A stretch of 64,000 nt of DNA from Trichostrongylus colubriformis (taxonomy: Eukaryota; Nematoda; Chromadorea; Rhabditida; Trichostrongylidae). Where the stretch lies: the NCBI GenBank assembly GCA_963978905.1, contig OZ022258.1, positions 29,206,716 through 29,270,715 of the forward strand, in the 5' to 3' direction. Shown here in pieces: positions 1 to 12,456 of the stretch; within the stretch, counting starts at the first letter, position 1; each line of letters starts with the position of its first letter. The notes under the pieces are model-generated. The model did not search any database, was not told where the DNA came from, and was given only the letters and a program-made list of their open reading frames with translations. The position numbers and the translations under genes were made by a program.

Positions 1-3000
1 CTTCTTTCTCTCGTATCAGAGCAGGTCACTGGGCGCGATAGGGCTTTCGATTCTCTTGTAAGGCACATTCTAAACGAAGCCTGTTGGTAAAGTCTCATTT
101 GTGGACAAGAACGGTACTCAAGGACGGAAGCCCAGCCGATTTCGAGGCTTGGATAAGGTAGAAGGATGCCAGGCTTTTTAGAAGGGACGCTGTCCACTCG
201 CAGTGATAATTCACGTTCACTATCCAATAATCACCTAATCCACGATGAATTTGAGCTATCTTGGACTACTCCCAAGCGAAGGGCGACGATTTGGTCATGA
301 ACCTTGTCATTAGTGATTCAAAGTTTAGAAGCTCGCAGGGAGGATATTGGGAAAACTCGAAATATTCAATATCGAAAATTTGATCTCGTTAGGTAAGCGA
401 GTATCTTGTTTTTCTCAATCCCCTACTCATGGTTCCTTCGCCTACACCACTCATAACCAAATCCGTGACCTTTTTTGAAATACTTGCTCAGACTTAGCAC
501 GCTAAATGCTCAACTGATAAGCATTGTGTCTTGGAGCGAATCTCGTACTCGATCCCTTTAGTGTTCTCCCTGAAATTGTTCAAATTTTCTCGACCTTACT
601 TCACACTCACCTAATAATACCACAGATGCACGAAACAAAATCTGTCCAATGCACTTACTCTGTCTCATTGTTGAGGACTAGAAATTAGTAACCATACAAA
701 CCGCTATCCTAAAGTTATGCTAACGAGAGCACAAGTTTTCCACAATGGTGGTGCACAGACTCATACAAAAAAGTGATATTTGAATGAGGATTTGTATTGG
801 AATGCGCGAACTTCCACTAACGTGTGCTGTGATGAGACGCGTTTCCATTTTGATGAGGGAGTGGATCGGTACTTCCTGAATACTGTTCTATTTTCCAGAC
901 ATTGTTCGAGTTCCTTGACTAATTACAGTGAGTGACGCTGGCAGAAAGTTGGCTCAGATGCAGCCGCAATGAATCTTACCAGTGCTTACGGGTTTTCACA
1001 TTTATTGTCGATGTAGGAGCCCTATTTAGCCCTATCCTGGCATCTAGCCTTTGATGCTCAGAGTACATAGTGGTGCTCAAAAAAGGCAATGCGGTCAGCA
1101 TGATCCCCACTAAAACTCAGTTCACGCCTTTCTGGAATATTACTCACATTCTCTAGATAATTCCTTGACCCACGTTGCCGTTGCTCTTCTTCCCGCAGCT
1201 CTGCTCCTCACCGTAGCTCTAGGTTGTCGTGATTTCTACTTCGATAAAGGAAACGGTCATGGGTTGCTGACTTTTTCTGCCACTCGAGAGGTTCATGTTG
1301 TATTTGCTTTCTTCTGCTACAAGCCAAGTTCTGCGCACAGAAAGCTAAAATTCGACTGAGATACACCTCCTCGAAGCGCTGGGGGAAGGACTGACCACTA
1401 CGTGACAAGAGCCAGAAAGTGGAAGGCGAACCAACATTGGTCGCGAAACATGCGTGTGTGGGTGACAGTACCCAGTGCTCAAAGGACCTTGCAGCCCAGC
1501 ATCCAGTACCATGGCCGCCACAATGAAAAGTTTGAGGAGGGATATCTCATCTCCATAAGATTTAAGTTTTTGCATAAAGCTTTGTATGTGGTCCATAGTA
1601 TGCAAATACAACATATGCGCGACAGAAAAAGTCAAAATTCCGTGGACCGTTTATTCAAGTAGAAAGTGATCTGTGAGCAAACAACCTTCGAGACTGGATA
1701 CTACGCGATACTGTGAAGTAACTATCCCATTTCCTCCGCGAGAGGAAAGCGTGTTGGAAGCGATTACAGAACAAGCTGTTAGAGTGGCTAGTTTCACGTT
1801 TTGAGTGGCATGGCGGTCGTAAGGGAGAATAACACTTTCGCTTTGACCTTCTGTCATCTTCTGAGAGATGATGATAGTCTATTGACTATACATCTGTCGT
1901 AGAACCAGATGGGTCTCTTTGGTACGGCTTCTACTCATCTCCGTCCCGAAATTTTTTTCACTCTTCTGTCCGATCTCACGCAGAGAATAGAGGATGGCTT
2001 TGTTTGGGAGAGAATCACTTGGTAAAAATGCCAGAGATGTTTTCATCTGCAGAGTATGGAGATTCATATCTTTGGTATAATGACATGGCGCCTCCTAAGT
2101 TTTCCAGAAGGCGTCCTTCACAGGGCAGCAGATGAGCATTGAACGATAACACTTCATCGTGACGTAGCCGCCTCTTTTCATGTCTGCTAACCTTGGTGCT
2201 CCTTATAGTGGGAGGGGTTGAGAAGCTTGGTATTCCGGAGAATGATGCCTACCAGGAGTTTATGCAGAAACCTCGAAAACGAACCATTGAAGAAAGATGT
2301 TCGACGTGTGCACTTTTGGTATTTGACATCTGCTTGAGCCGTTCGGAGTCTTTCTTGGAAGGAGTGTAATGCACAGTTGCAGAAACCAGTTAGCAATTGT
2401 TCCTTCTATATCGCTTTTCAGAAACGTCCACCCCCGGTTCTGATGAACGTGGTTCGTTGCTACAAAACTGGTACGCCTTGGGTCTCACTTTGCTTAGAAC
2501 ATTTACAAAGTGCGTTGTCTAGGCGAATAAGACACAATCCTGGAGTCGCCATCTGCTAATGGCCGATCCATGTAATTCAGATGAACGCAGGAACTCCCTC
2601 AACTTGATTCATAATCTCTGAAAAATGACCTGCTTGCGATTCTTCATGACATAGGAGATAGTGCTACGCATCCTTATACATATTTACAGGAAGGCACTGA
2701 CGTTTCTGGAAAGACCAGTTCGAGGGTTTCAGGTCTTTTGATAGCAGCGATAACGATGGCACCATCCCATTAGCATTTCTCGGAAGGCTACTTTCACTTC
2801 TCCACAATTCCCTTTCATGAGCTCAAAAACACCTATCACCCTGCTGCACACCAGCGTTTTGCTGGAAGCAATCCAGCGTTTCCCCAACCCACACTTCTTG
2901 TCGCACTGAATGTCGCAAGAGGACGTGCCATGCTCGAAAATCAAGCTCCAGTTAAAATTTAGGAAATAATTCACAAGCAAGAGTTCCTGAATCAAATGGG

Positions 3001-3527
3001 GAGAGGTGTAGACAAGCAGAGTTCAATAAAGAAAGCGGTAGCGGTAGAATTGATACTCGCCTCTTGCTTTCATTTATGCTAGCAGAGCAACTTTTTGTGA
3101 TTTGCCCACATAGTGCCTCGCCAAAACCCACCCTGTTCGCCTTCCTCTCGAGTTGAATACGGTTGTTATCAGAGGTATGGACGAGAGAGCTCACTAGTAC
3201 TGAACTACGGTACGGTTCAAGTGGAGAGTGATGCCTGTGCAGTAGCATAGTTCATTTCAGGTGAAGCAAGCAGAAGTTGGTTTTTTCTGATCATGTTGTT
3301 TGTTGTTGTTCCACCCCATAAATGGTCGAGACCCGCAAGGCAAAAACTGCGAATATGAGGATAACTTCATCAGTATAGTCACCCCGTCCTCTAAGTATGC
3401 GAATATAAGACAGTCTTCCTGATCCGTTATCAGTTGTACAAAGGCACTGTCAGCTAAATCATCTAGATTTTCGAAAAGTGGCAGACGTGTAGTAAGCAAC
3501 TCAATTATCAACCAACAGTAAGACCTG
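1..3527. other. unassigned DNA, no supported gene
   Basis: All open stretches here are under 100 codons and none shows a recognisable domain together with good splice sites. The best-looking one is 3257-3532 on the minus strand, which reads as a fairly normal protein (…FENLDDLADSAFVQL…) and ends beside a cag at about 3357. It may be an exon of a host gene or of a mobile element, and I cannot tell which. No tRNA or long repeat was seen. Confidence 0.4.
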
Positions 3528-3830
3528 AGCACTTAAAGGCAGCTTTCGGGAAAATTTGGACGAAAAGTATAAGAAGTAGTGAATATGAAAGCCGAGATGC
3601 CTAGTAACAGGAAAGTGGAGAAAAAACGAATGGAAGCGGCCAAAAACCCATGAAATAGAACCCCGTCCCACCATTGGTTCTGGGCGCGGACGACATTTCC
3701 GTTAAGACGCGGGTAGTCCGCATAGGTTTTCCACTGGCATTACCAAGACGTAAGCATGAAGGGATGTTCGGAAATGCGACAGCATCTATTTTCATGTGGT
3801 CAGTTTCAAGCTAAAAGTGAGAAAGCGCGC
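3528..3830. repeat. MITE-like element, family C copy
   Basis: The segment starts with a TTAAAGGCA-type end and a gggaaaatttggacgaa motif. It continues with a box resembling 'accc(g)agaaatagaaccc' and a gattctgggcgcggac-like box. The same order of motifs recurs at about 51425-51760, 58330-58645, 60077-60425 and 62800-63000. No coding capacity was seen. The family is inferred from repetition inside this window only. Confidence 0.6.
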
Positions 3831-3889
3831 TCGATACATTCAATCCTGCCGATCTCCTTGACCAACCGCACCGTGACCAACCACTAATC

Positions 3890-5339
3890 ACGTCGCCTGG
3901 AGGCGGGCTGTCCTTGTCCAAGGCGGCTTGTCCTGACGAGGCCGCCTCCGCCACAGCTCAAGGGGGCGCCTTCCGCGGGGGATTTCGCAATGCATAGGCC
4001 TTCCAGACCCGTAGTTTTTCACTCAATGCCTCCTTATGGGATTCCCTGTCACCCACATTATCCCGAACACTGTCTTTAAATGCTCCCAAGTGAGCATGGT
4101 TAGAACTCCACTATCAGGGAAGAATGTTTCAACCCTAAAACTGCGTGTAATCCCGAATAATGATGGCTGTTTGCAGAGATCAGTTGAACCGGCACTCGGT
4201 GCTGCGCTTATTAAAATGTGGTTTACGCGATATAGACTCCTTTTTATATCGGCTGCCAGCTCGGCTATTTCCACATCACCAAATTACACCATGCGATTCG
4301 CACACTGATGGGCGATAGCTCAACTGGTGATAACTTCAATCAGCTAATATTAATTCATACATGAATTTTTGAAGATGGAGTAGAGCGGAGAAAATAAGTC
4401 GGACTCGCCGCGTCGCTCGCGGTGGGTGGTCACGGAAAAATCAGACATTACGATATACACCACTTTTGCTGGACTCTATCTTCAGGATGCGACAAAGTAT
4501 TGAGCGTCTAATAAGATCGTGCCATATTTGATACAAACGCTTTCGGTTTGACCACAACGAGGAAGCTGAGGGTGAAAGCATCTGCAGGGGTCAAAGGTGT
4601 CCGTCGACATTGCCCATGTTTTCGTGATAATGGTCCTATAAGAATGGATTAAATTTTGCTGCACAGCGTTTGCGCTCCAAGATACTCGCAGCAAACTCAA
4701 GTCGCTCAAAATCCATTGAGTTTGAAGGGGCTTGTGAGACGATGCGGCAAAATTCCGAAATTTAACAAAACCGAGAACATCCAAGTCAAAATTTACAAGC
4801 GAGACTAGCTCAACCTGGTCTTCAAAACGCAGCCCTGAATGATATCCCTTTTTGGTCGCGATTGAGCCTCCAACAGGACGCAGCCCCACACATCAGGCTT
4901 GATCTGGGGCACAGCGCTTTGAAAACCACATCCACGAGTTCATCACCTCGCAGGAGCGCCCGCCAAACGGAACCACGGATCCAAATCCGCTACATTCCCC
5001 CTGGAGCATTTGGCGAAGTCTGTACTCCTCCTCATGTCTCATCCGATTCCTTGACTACTACTACAGCAGTGCGTATCAAAAATATAGACGCACAACCAAA
5101 AATAGCGTAACTGAAATTTGTAGGAACTCACGACCAATTCTGCTGTGACTATCGTGATCAGCATGCTCGAAAACCTAGGTTTACCAGATTTTATCCTTAT
5201 AGGAGAAAAATTGGGCAGATTTTAACATTTGGCTCCCATATGGACTGTTTGAAGAATAAGGACGCACCTGACGAGTCAGGACAAAAGAGGGACATATGCA
5301 AAGAAAAATTGCTGTTTCAAAAAAGAAATAAGTAGCGAC
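3890..5339. other. unassigned DNA with a 135-codon minus-strand open stretch
   Basis: The open stretch 4482-4889 (minus) encodes a protein I do not recognise; a decayed transposase is possible but unproven. A GC-rich block near 3898-3996 (ggcgcctt…gggatttcg) resembles one at 63313-63400, so part of this stretch is repeat-derived. No splice-supported exon was found. Confidence 0.3.
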
Positions 5340-5465
5340 TTCGATATTTTTGGTTTTTGATAACTGCTGTTTATCACCGCAGCTGGCGATGCGAAAGTTA
5401 CTACAATGATGCTGAGTTGTGGGCAAAAGCTTCGGTGTCGGACGGGACTCGAGCCCGCACTTCAT
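5340..5465 (-). repeat. tRNA-derived SINE-like element, partial
   Basis: On the minus strand the sequence contains a B-box-like GGCTCGAGTCC followed by CGTCCGACACCGAAGC, then the tail with the conserved cgcatcgc and gataaacagcagttatc blocks. The same tail and T-arm region occurs at 9167-9260, 13820-14090 and 25385-25640. This copy lacks the A-box half. Confidence 0.6.
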
Positions 5466-5970
5466 CCTTTCAGAAATAAGTAGCAGTAAGTGTTCTGTAA
5501 GTATTACTATATGTAGTAAGCAGTAAGTATTTCTACTGTGAGGGCGAATAGTACTATTTGCTTGTTCCCGACGGTTTATGGTTTCCCCTGTCCCCCGTCG
5601 CCTTCGTTAGTTAGCATAGAAGAGCTAGCGGTAACCTTTCAAATCCCAGTCACACATTGTACAATGCCTGTTTCATCTACATATGTAGATGAAATCCTGT
5701 ATACTCCGAGTAAAATTCATAGTGATAGTACCGTGTTTTGTAGGTGAGGTTTTATCAAGGGCTTTGCAAAATGCACATATGAATGCGTTCTCAATGATTA
5801 GTTATAGATGTATTCACCGCTTACACCTTATCCTCACCTATTCTGTTACACCATGCCTGATTTCTTAAAGCTGAGCTGTTCGTAACTGCTTTATTCCACT
5901 GAAAAGTCTACACAACAGGCGCGCCTTAGTGACTTGAATTGGATTTTTTTCGTTTGTCCCTTTTTTTCAG

Positions 5971-6183
5971 ACTCACAACCTTCAGGATTCGAGGACGAAC
6001 AATCTTGTGCAAGAAACATTTCAACCACAAGCGCCGTTCGCAGAATCACCACAACCGCAACCACAGTCATCCCTCTTACCATCACAGCCGAATTTACAAA
6101 CATCTTTTGCACAATCGCAAACTCCCTTCAATCAGCGGCAATCACCGACGCCTTTCACACCTCAGCCTGCCACGTTCACTCAA
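5971..6183 (+). CDS. exon of a Pro/Gln/Ser-rich protein
   Basis: A strong acceptor (tttttttcag ending at 5970) precedes 71 codons in phase 0, which end at CAA before a GTAATTTTT donor. The peptide is rich in Pro, Gln, Phe and Ser (for example …FQPQAPFAESPQPQPQ…), the kind of low-complexity linker found in secreted or cuticle-associated nematode proteins. No domain is recognised. The next phase-compatible candidate is 6748-6796. Membership in the same gene as the ShK exon at 16939 is an inference from strand and order only. Confidence 0.5.
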
Positions 6184-6747
6184 GTAATTTTTATATTTAA
6201 AAAAGAAGCAACGCGGAAATTGAGCCGGATAACGCCAAGGCAGTGTTCAGAGTTCAATTTAGGCGATCGCGTGCCTCGTAGTATCCAGAGGCAAGTAAAA
6301 GGTACATAGTAGTAAAGTAACTTGGGCGATCGTGCGATTCAGATATATCATTCACCTAATCGATATTTATCTTATCCTTTCCGACCGAATCAAGAACTCT
6401 GAACAGTACCTAAGGCAGTTGGTTATCGGTCGAAATTGAAGGGAAACATCTTGTCAGAGTTTCTTCCATGGGGTATAGTGTACAAATCGTGAGATTTGTG
6501 GGTGCCTCGTAAATTTTATTCGAAATCTCCGCTGCAATAAGTTTAATAACGTACAATTTCCTTGCGGTCGCCGTGTACACCTCACAAAACATTACAAGTA
6601 AGCTTATTTTCCTTCGCGTTGCCTTGGGTTGCTTCCTCATGTTTCCTCTTTCAAGCATTTCAACTCAGCACGCGCTTCATTGGAAAAGCAACACCTTTCA
6701 TAGTTGATGAAAATCTTCGGTCATTTCTAAGTGTCCGAGCATTTCAG

Positions 6748-6796
6748 GCAACTGAACCGGCGATGACTCGCATGAAGCAAATCATACCTCTCACAG
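6748..6796 (+). CDS. small candidate exon
   Basis: The exon sits between an atttcag acceptor (ending at 6747) and a CACAG|GTATGG donor. Read in phase 0 it gives ATEPAMTRMKQIIPLT and ends in phase 1. This is phase-compatible with the end of 5971-6183 and with the start of 12457-12748. It is short, so the support is weak. Confidence 0.35.
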
Positions 6797-7456
6797 GTAT
6801 GGAAATCATACATCGACGTGGGTTCATGCCACTTCAGTGTGAAGCACGCATGCACTCTCGACCGAATCCTTGGTTTTTACTTGCTCCATCCTTCTTTATC
6901 AGCACCACATTTTATTATGCTTTTCATGTAAAGCACGTTGCGATAAAATGAACATTTTTCATGAAAATGTTCGCAAGCGTGGTCCGGTCCGAATACTCCC
7001 CGTTACGCTGAATATTTGAAGCAGTTCGCTAGCGCACTAGTGCATCATGAAACGTTCACAGTTTCCACACGAGCTGCAGCGTTTGAGTGGCCGAGTTGCC
7101 CACTGGCAGCGGTCAGAGAAAATTCTCGGACCGACGCCACTGTCATTTAATGTTGCGTAGGACAAATTTGATTTCATTCACAATGATGCCAAATATGTGA
7201 AGCAACAGAAAACAACTATCAAACAAAGCACTGAAAGAGAGAAAACACTCGAGATTATAAACAAAAAGGAACTTTCGATTGAAATTATCGGGTTAGACTA
7301 GAACACGATTCAAGTAATAGTGGGTGCAATTGTGGCAATCTGGCACCCGTTCGTATCCGAACTGCTGCAAGTGTTCCACCGTGGACATAGTTGCCCAACA
7401 CCCTCCCCCCCCCCCCCCATTCCCCTCTCGGTGCGATCGTCACTGGTAGTTAGTTG

Positions 7457-7634
7457 GGCCGCGTTCATACTTTGCGCCGGCAGGGCGTGCGTTCACAGGC
7501 AGAGAGGCAGAGTGGCATGGGAGAGGTGCAGAGACGATGCAGGCTACGAGATAGGGTGCGAGGGTGCCACAAGCGGCGACGCAGGGACACGCAGCCACGC
7601 CTTGCCGCCAGCACCGCAAAGTATGAACGCGGCC
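7457..7634. mobile_element. MITE family 1, inverted termini GGCCGCGTTCATACTTTGCG
   Basis: The ends are inverted copies: ggccgcgttcatactttgcg at the left and cgcaaagtatgaacgcggcc at the right, about 178 bp apart. A related element of nearly the same length lies at 21674-21850. The 76-bp palindrome at 10930-11005 consists of the same kind of termini. There is no coding capacity; the open frames inside it are shadows. Confidence 0.8.
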
Positions 7635-8444
7635 TTAGGCGATAGGAGTCGCGCCAAGCCCCCTTACTTGATAATGGGTGGAGTAGATGTTCCTTCAAGG
7701 AGTGAGACTTCAGGGGAGTGGTCCAGCCGTTAGCGAAAGCTCGTGTTATTCGGATGAGATCGAACTGATTGTTACAGGAAGGGGGCATGGCCTAAAAAAT
7801 GAAGCGTCGTAACTTTTTTGGAAATTGGAGACTTCAACTTTCCTGGGAACCAGGACCATTCTGAGACGAAGGAATGATGACCCTTGGGTGACGAGACTAT
7901 CATTTAATGGCACATAGTTTAGGGCGATTTTGTGGTGAAGCGGCCATATAACGAGATCTGATCTTATTCATCTTCACTGCTACTCAAAAAAAAACTAGTA
8001 AATATTTGAAGTCACGAAGCTCATAGGAGGCCCTTACATAAACCAGCACAGCACCTATGGATGTTCGTGAGGTCTGCTCGACTGGGTCACCACGATACGC
8101 GAATTGCACCGTCGCTCGCGACAACTTCCTCACTGGTTCCGTTGTGGACTGGTCGCACGCTAAGGAGTCCGGTTGTCGCCTCCTTGCATGAACTGACAGT
8201 CTCCACCCGCGACGCGGTATTCAACGTCCACTCCAGGTTATGTCTAGGACTAACAGGGAAACGTGGAATTCAGAGAGTTTTGCATCTTTTTTTATTCTCG
8301 TACGTTCACATGCTATACTTAGTATAACCAGCAATCACAATTACGAAAAGCTCTAACTGGTGGACCGGACCACAATTTCCAAGCCATGCACCAAGCACTT
8401 GCCAAAACTTAACAAACAGTGTGCTATTGGAATAGTGAACTCAG

Positions 8445-8595
8445 TTTTCTTCCTCGTTCAATGTAAAACTGTTCAAGATGGTTTTGGATCAAGACCCCCG
8501 ACAGTGGAGACGACAACTGACTTTTCTGTGCCCTCCACTACCAGAGCTATATTTATCAACAGGGTGTCTCAAACGCGGCAGCAATCACATCAAGG
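8445..8595 (+). CDS. candidate exon, Thr/Pro/Ser-rich
   Basis: An open frame running …GSRPPTVETTTDFSVPSTTR… ends at a CAAGG|GTGAGT donor. The acceptor at 8442-8444 (gaactcag) is my guess, and a start closer to 8480 is possible. The composition resembles the other plus-strand exons in this region. The exon ends in phase 2, which does not match the start of 12457-12748, so at least one exon or assumption is missing. Confidence 0.35.
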
Positions 8596-9166
8596 GTGAG
8601 TACTTCGCCTTCAGATGAATCTGCTAGAGCTAATAAGGGTACAGAACAAAGCATGGTTTCAGTATATAAAACAGCATGTTTCAAAGAGGACCTGTTGCAA
8701 AACTTGAATTGAAATGTATGCCTTGGATTGTTTGCTGCAGATTCAAGTATACTTTGGTCCTACAGCTGCTGATATCCGAGTAATTGTGGTGGGGGCAGCA
8801 TTCACAGGTTGCCTCTTCGTCTACATCACCCTCTGACTGATCATAAAATTGCATATGCATTACACATGGAGTGATCCGATATTTACATATTCCTATCCAG
8901 CCCACTTCAGAGTAAAAGAAACATCGCTCAAAAGACAACCTCAAATTGACGTCCAGTTTTTCTCCGAACAGCACTCTCTAGAGTATTACAGAAGCTTCGA
9001 TCGAAAGCAAGAGCATCTCTTGGGATGATAATATGTTGTACATATTGGTGGAAATGATTTATGGGCAATCTGAAAGTTCTATAAGGGTAGTGAACGTCGG
9101 GAATTATAACAAACTAGAAAAGTGCGGTGATATCCGCGGCCAATGTTGTCATATTACTACAAGGAT

Positions 9167-9260
9167 GCTGAGTTATGGGCAAAAGCTTCGGTGTCGGACG
9201 GGACTCGAACGTGCACTTCATCCTTTCCGGGGATATGTGCTACATTACCGACACCCTTTT
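9167..9260 (-). repeat. tRNA-derived SINE-like head
   Basis: The minus strand begins GTGTCGG and ends CCGACAC, a 7-bp acceptor-stem-like pairing, with GTTCGAGTCC (B box) between them. The D-arm and anticodon arm are poorly formed, so this is a decayed tRNA-derived repeat rather than a working tRNA gene. It shares the T-arm block with copies at 5340, 13820 and 25385. Confidence 0.6.
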
Positions 9261-9394
9261 TACCTTAACTCAGCTTCTGAATGGTATATTTACCATAGCT
9301 TATCAGCACTCACACGTATAACGTGTTGAGCCGGTTGGCCAATATCGGCATCGAACCGTGAAGCTGAAAGCTTTACTATTGACTTTGATATTTT

Positions 9395-9520
9395 TGATTT
9401 TTGATAACTGCTGTTTATCGCCGCAGCTCGCGATGCGAAAGTTACTACAAGGACTCAGCATCCTTGTAGTAACTTTCGCATCGCGAGCTGCGGCGATAAA
9501 CAGCAGTTATCAAAAAATCA
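9395..9520. repeat. foldback of the SINE tail
   Basis: Two inverted copies of the SINE tail (gataactgctgtttatcgcc…cgatgcgaaagttactacaagga) meet head to head around 9455-9463, giving arms of roughly 50 bp that are almost identical. The transcript would fold into a long hairpin. It lies a short distance downstream of the SINE head at 9167-9260. Confidence 0.8.
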
Positions 9521-9849
9521 GTTGTCATATTACTTTCTGCAAGATAGAGGAAGCACCTTCCGAAGAAAACGGAGTTTTTTTTTTGACGAGAAAGGCCTTA
9601 AAGGAAATCGAACGCTCTCTAAAAACGGTTTCTTGATAACATGTGCATGAAATCTATAGCTGATGTCCATTGTTTTGCTAAGGTTCCCTGGAGCTGCCAA
9701 AAAAGAAGTGGAAAAACATTTTCCCAAAATGACGGCAAAATTGCGACCTAAAATGGCAAGTATTTTTGATTTTTATAGGTTATGAAGCTGACTCATTGCA
9801 AGACTCGTAATCGCTCCCATCTACACTTTTCCTTTTGTCTAGTGCGTAC

Positions 9850-10925
9850 TGCGCTTCTGGCATCAATCACATCTGCGCGCTTTCCTCTGCGCTGGCACCT
9901 AGTGCAGCGTCAACACACCGTAGAATGGCTGGGAGTGTGCTAGTAGACGTTTAAATAAGTAATTGGTACTACATATTATACCCTTAGAATGATACCAATA
10001 ATCATTCAGTTCCTCATCACCGTGAGTAGTTGTTTTTCTATTAGGTTGTAAGGAAAGTTCTGGCCGGTTTTTGAAATTTCAACTTCGAGAGATCATAACT
10101 CAGCTCAGAGTGCATCTTTTCTCACAGAATGAGAACCATTAGATTTGCTACACTCTTGGCAACACTATGCATACCTACATATCTCAATTTGATAAAGGGC
10201 TGATAATTTATATTGCGCGAAACGAAAAAAAGTCGACTCCAAATCGCCATTCTTTCTAAACACGCTGCTACTGAAGGAGCTGGCCAGATGTTTTGGGAAG
10301 TGGGGCATAGTTAGCGCTAGATCTGATGAACATGATAGACGAGTAAGGGCCTTACCCTGCAACTGCTTCAATTAGTGGAAGAGGATTTGTGAAAAATGCG
10401 CTTGCGCATGACTGCCGTGAGGGGTCCCGCGGCACTCATCTTTTGGATTTTTCCAAATCAAGGCCACTTGAGGTGGTCAACTAAGGTTGCTTGTTGAGGG
10501 CCAATACTTGTGGATATCCCCTGCAAATATGGACGCTCATCGCCTTCTGCCGTTTTAGTTAAAGCGATTTGATCAATTGAAAATCCAAGCAGCTCGTTCT
10601 CATTTCTGCACTTCTGAAACCAGAGACAATGTGTTCCATCCAATGACTCATCCCCTCCTCTTGCAGTATTTACATTTGTGGTCCTTTTCGCTAAGACTCG
10701 GGTAAACAAGAACTCGTGAAGTGAAGTCATCTTAAAAGTGCCATTTTCGCAGTACTTTAAAATTTCCCTAATAATTCGAAAACCCTGTGGCATTCCAAAT
10801 AAAACATATATTCTGAAAGAGCAACTTTTTGTCTATCTAACGAGCACAATATGTCAGCTGTTACATGCTGACGCGCTCTGATATTTGAATTTATCTTGTG
10901 AGCGCGAAAAAGCGGCCAGAACTTT
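9850..10925. other. unassigned DNA
   Basis: No supported gene was seen. The longest open stretch is 10458-10793 on the minus strand (111 codons, …GTHCLWFQKC…). It contains an internal cag and aag that could be splice sites, but I recognise no domain and could not place it in a gene. Confidence 0.3.
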
Positions 10926-10929
10926 CCTT

Positions 10930-11005
10930 AGGCCGCTTCCATACTTTGCGCACCGACGCCGTCACGCGCGTGACGGCGTCGGTGCGCAAAGTATGGAAGC
11001 GGCCT
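10930..11005. repeat. perfect 76-bp palindrome
   Basis: The 38 bases 10930-10967 are exactly the reverse complement of 10968-11005, with no spacer. The outer ends (aggccgcttccatactttgcg) resemble the termini of MITE family 1. It looks like the two ends of such an element fused after loss of the interior. Confidence 0.9.
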
Positions 11006-11343
11006 TACAACCTAATACATCGCGTCCCTTATCAACCATTTATTTGCGAACGTACAGGCACATTTTGATACTTACATACCGACATACTGACTGATACACC
11101 GACAAACAGACACACAAAAGTACTGGTTCATATAATAGAAGGGTTATTAGCCTTGGTGCTGGTCCCGCGCGATCACTGACTTCGCTACTCTCCTTGCACG
11201 TTGCCATTTTGCATCTGGAGCAGCATCATCTTACGAGACCTCTAATCTGTGGGACCGCTCTTAACGATATCTCTTCAGCCCTTCTTTAGGGCTTACATGG
11301 GAGTACATCTAGTACCTTTGCCATAGGTAGATCCTTTGCTAAT

Positions 11344-11560
11344 TTCCTACTATATATAATCGGCTGTGTGTCTGTTGGTGTGTGTGCGTGTGTGTGTCTG
11401 TCTGTCTGACGGGAAATTCATATCTCGCGTCGCAGTAGAGCTGGGACTCTGAGTTTCTAAAGCGATATGGGGGTTGGTAAGAGGACATCAATGGTGAAGG
11501 AACGGAAGTGATAGCGAGTGATAAGGGCTGATAAGTAGCCTCCAAAGGTGAATGGCGGGA
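11344..11560 (+). repeat. repeat family A, with TG/TCTG microsatellite
   Basis: It begins CTACTATATATAATCGGC and continues with a TGTG/TCTG-rich tract and the box ttcatatctcgcgtcgcag. The same order is seen at 36217 (plus) and reversed ending near 54535. It is non-coding. The class is not settled; a non-autonomous rolling-circle element is possible. Confidence 0.65.
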
Positions 11561-11607
11561 AATTGGTATCTCGCGTCGCAGCAAAGACGGATTCCTGAAT
11601 TTCACAT

Positions 11608-11847
11608 ACTAGTTGGGCTGGCGCACACTACTGGCGCGTCACACATGGAAGCACGCAAAGTGAGCTTCATCGATATCGGCTGTTGCGGAAGGACGAAATC
11701 GATGGGAGAGATTTTGTTTCCTTTTTCCGTTTTTGCGAATTTCCTATTTCTGCGAACCATTTGCGAACTGATCGATTGATACGATCAAGCGCAATTAGCA
11801 TCCTTCCATCTGTGACGCGCGCAGTAGTGTGCGCAAGCCCAACTGGT
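11608..11847. mobile_element. MITE family 2, about 35-bp terminal inverted repeats
   Basis: The left end agttgggctggcgcacactac and the right end gtagtgtgcgcaagcccaact are inverted copies; the match extends inward through gcgcgtcaca / tgtgacgcgc. A lone right end of the same family is at about 21295-21327, and related, more diverged elements are at 33413-33627 and 52613-52808. Confidence 0.8.
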
Positions 11848-12456
11848 AAGTGATTAATCAAGAAGGGGTTGAGGTAGAGGGAAAGAGAGGGTGATTGAAG
11901 CTCATGCTTCCGTGCACGTAGTCAGTTTGAGAGGACAGCACATTTCGGGAAAATTCGCCATAATGACTCCTTCACCTCTTAATCATCACATGACTCCCCG
12001 ATTGCCCTGTCACAGGAAAACGGGATTATCTGCGAGGACAGAGACACCTCACAAAAACTAGAAGTCACCAAGAAATCAGATTTAAAATTACTATATCATA
12101 ATAAAATAAAATTGATAATAATATATTAAGAAGAGTTTCTTGACTCTTCAAGAACGGAACATCCACTGGATCGCCATTGCTAGGGGGACGTTGGGATGTG
12201 CTTCCGACACACCCAAAGAGCGAAGGCTCCTAACGTTCTTTCAACACTCAATCCACCAGTGATGAGCTAGCAAATGCCCTTTGATACTGCTTTTTTCGAT
12301 TCTCATCCTTTTGCCAGCTGAGTTTCATACATACCATCACCCTGCTCCTCACCTTGGCGGAATGACCCCCTTCGAAGTTGCCTTGATTAGCGCTTGACCC
12401 TGATAGTGGATCATCGTAGCATGCAGCGATTTCAAATAACTGTTACAATATAACAG

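Noticed and set aside
7320..7733. 137-codon plus-strand open stretch
   Set aside because: It spans a poly-C run and a MITE with inverted ends; no splice sites or domain support it.
9167..9260. A functional tRNA gene
   Set aside because: There is an acceptor-stem-like pairing and a B box, but the D and anticodon arms are not proper and the same block is repeated with tails elsewhere, so it is a SINE-like repeat.
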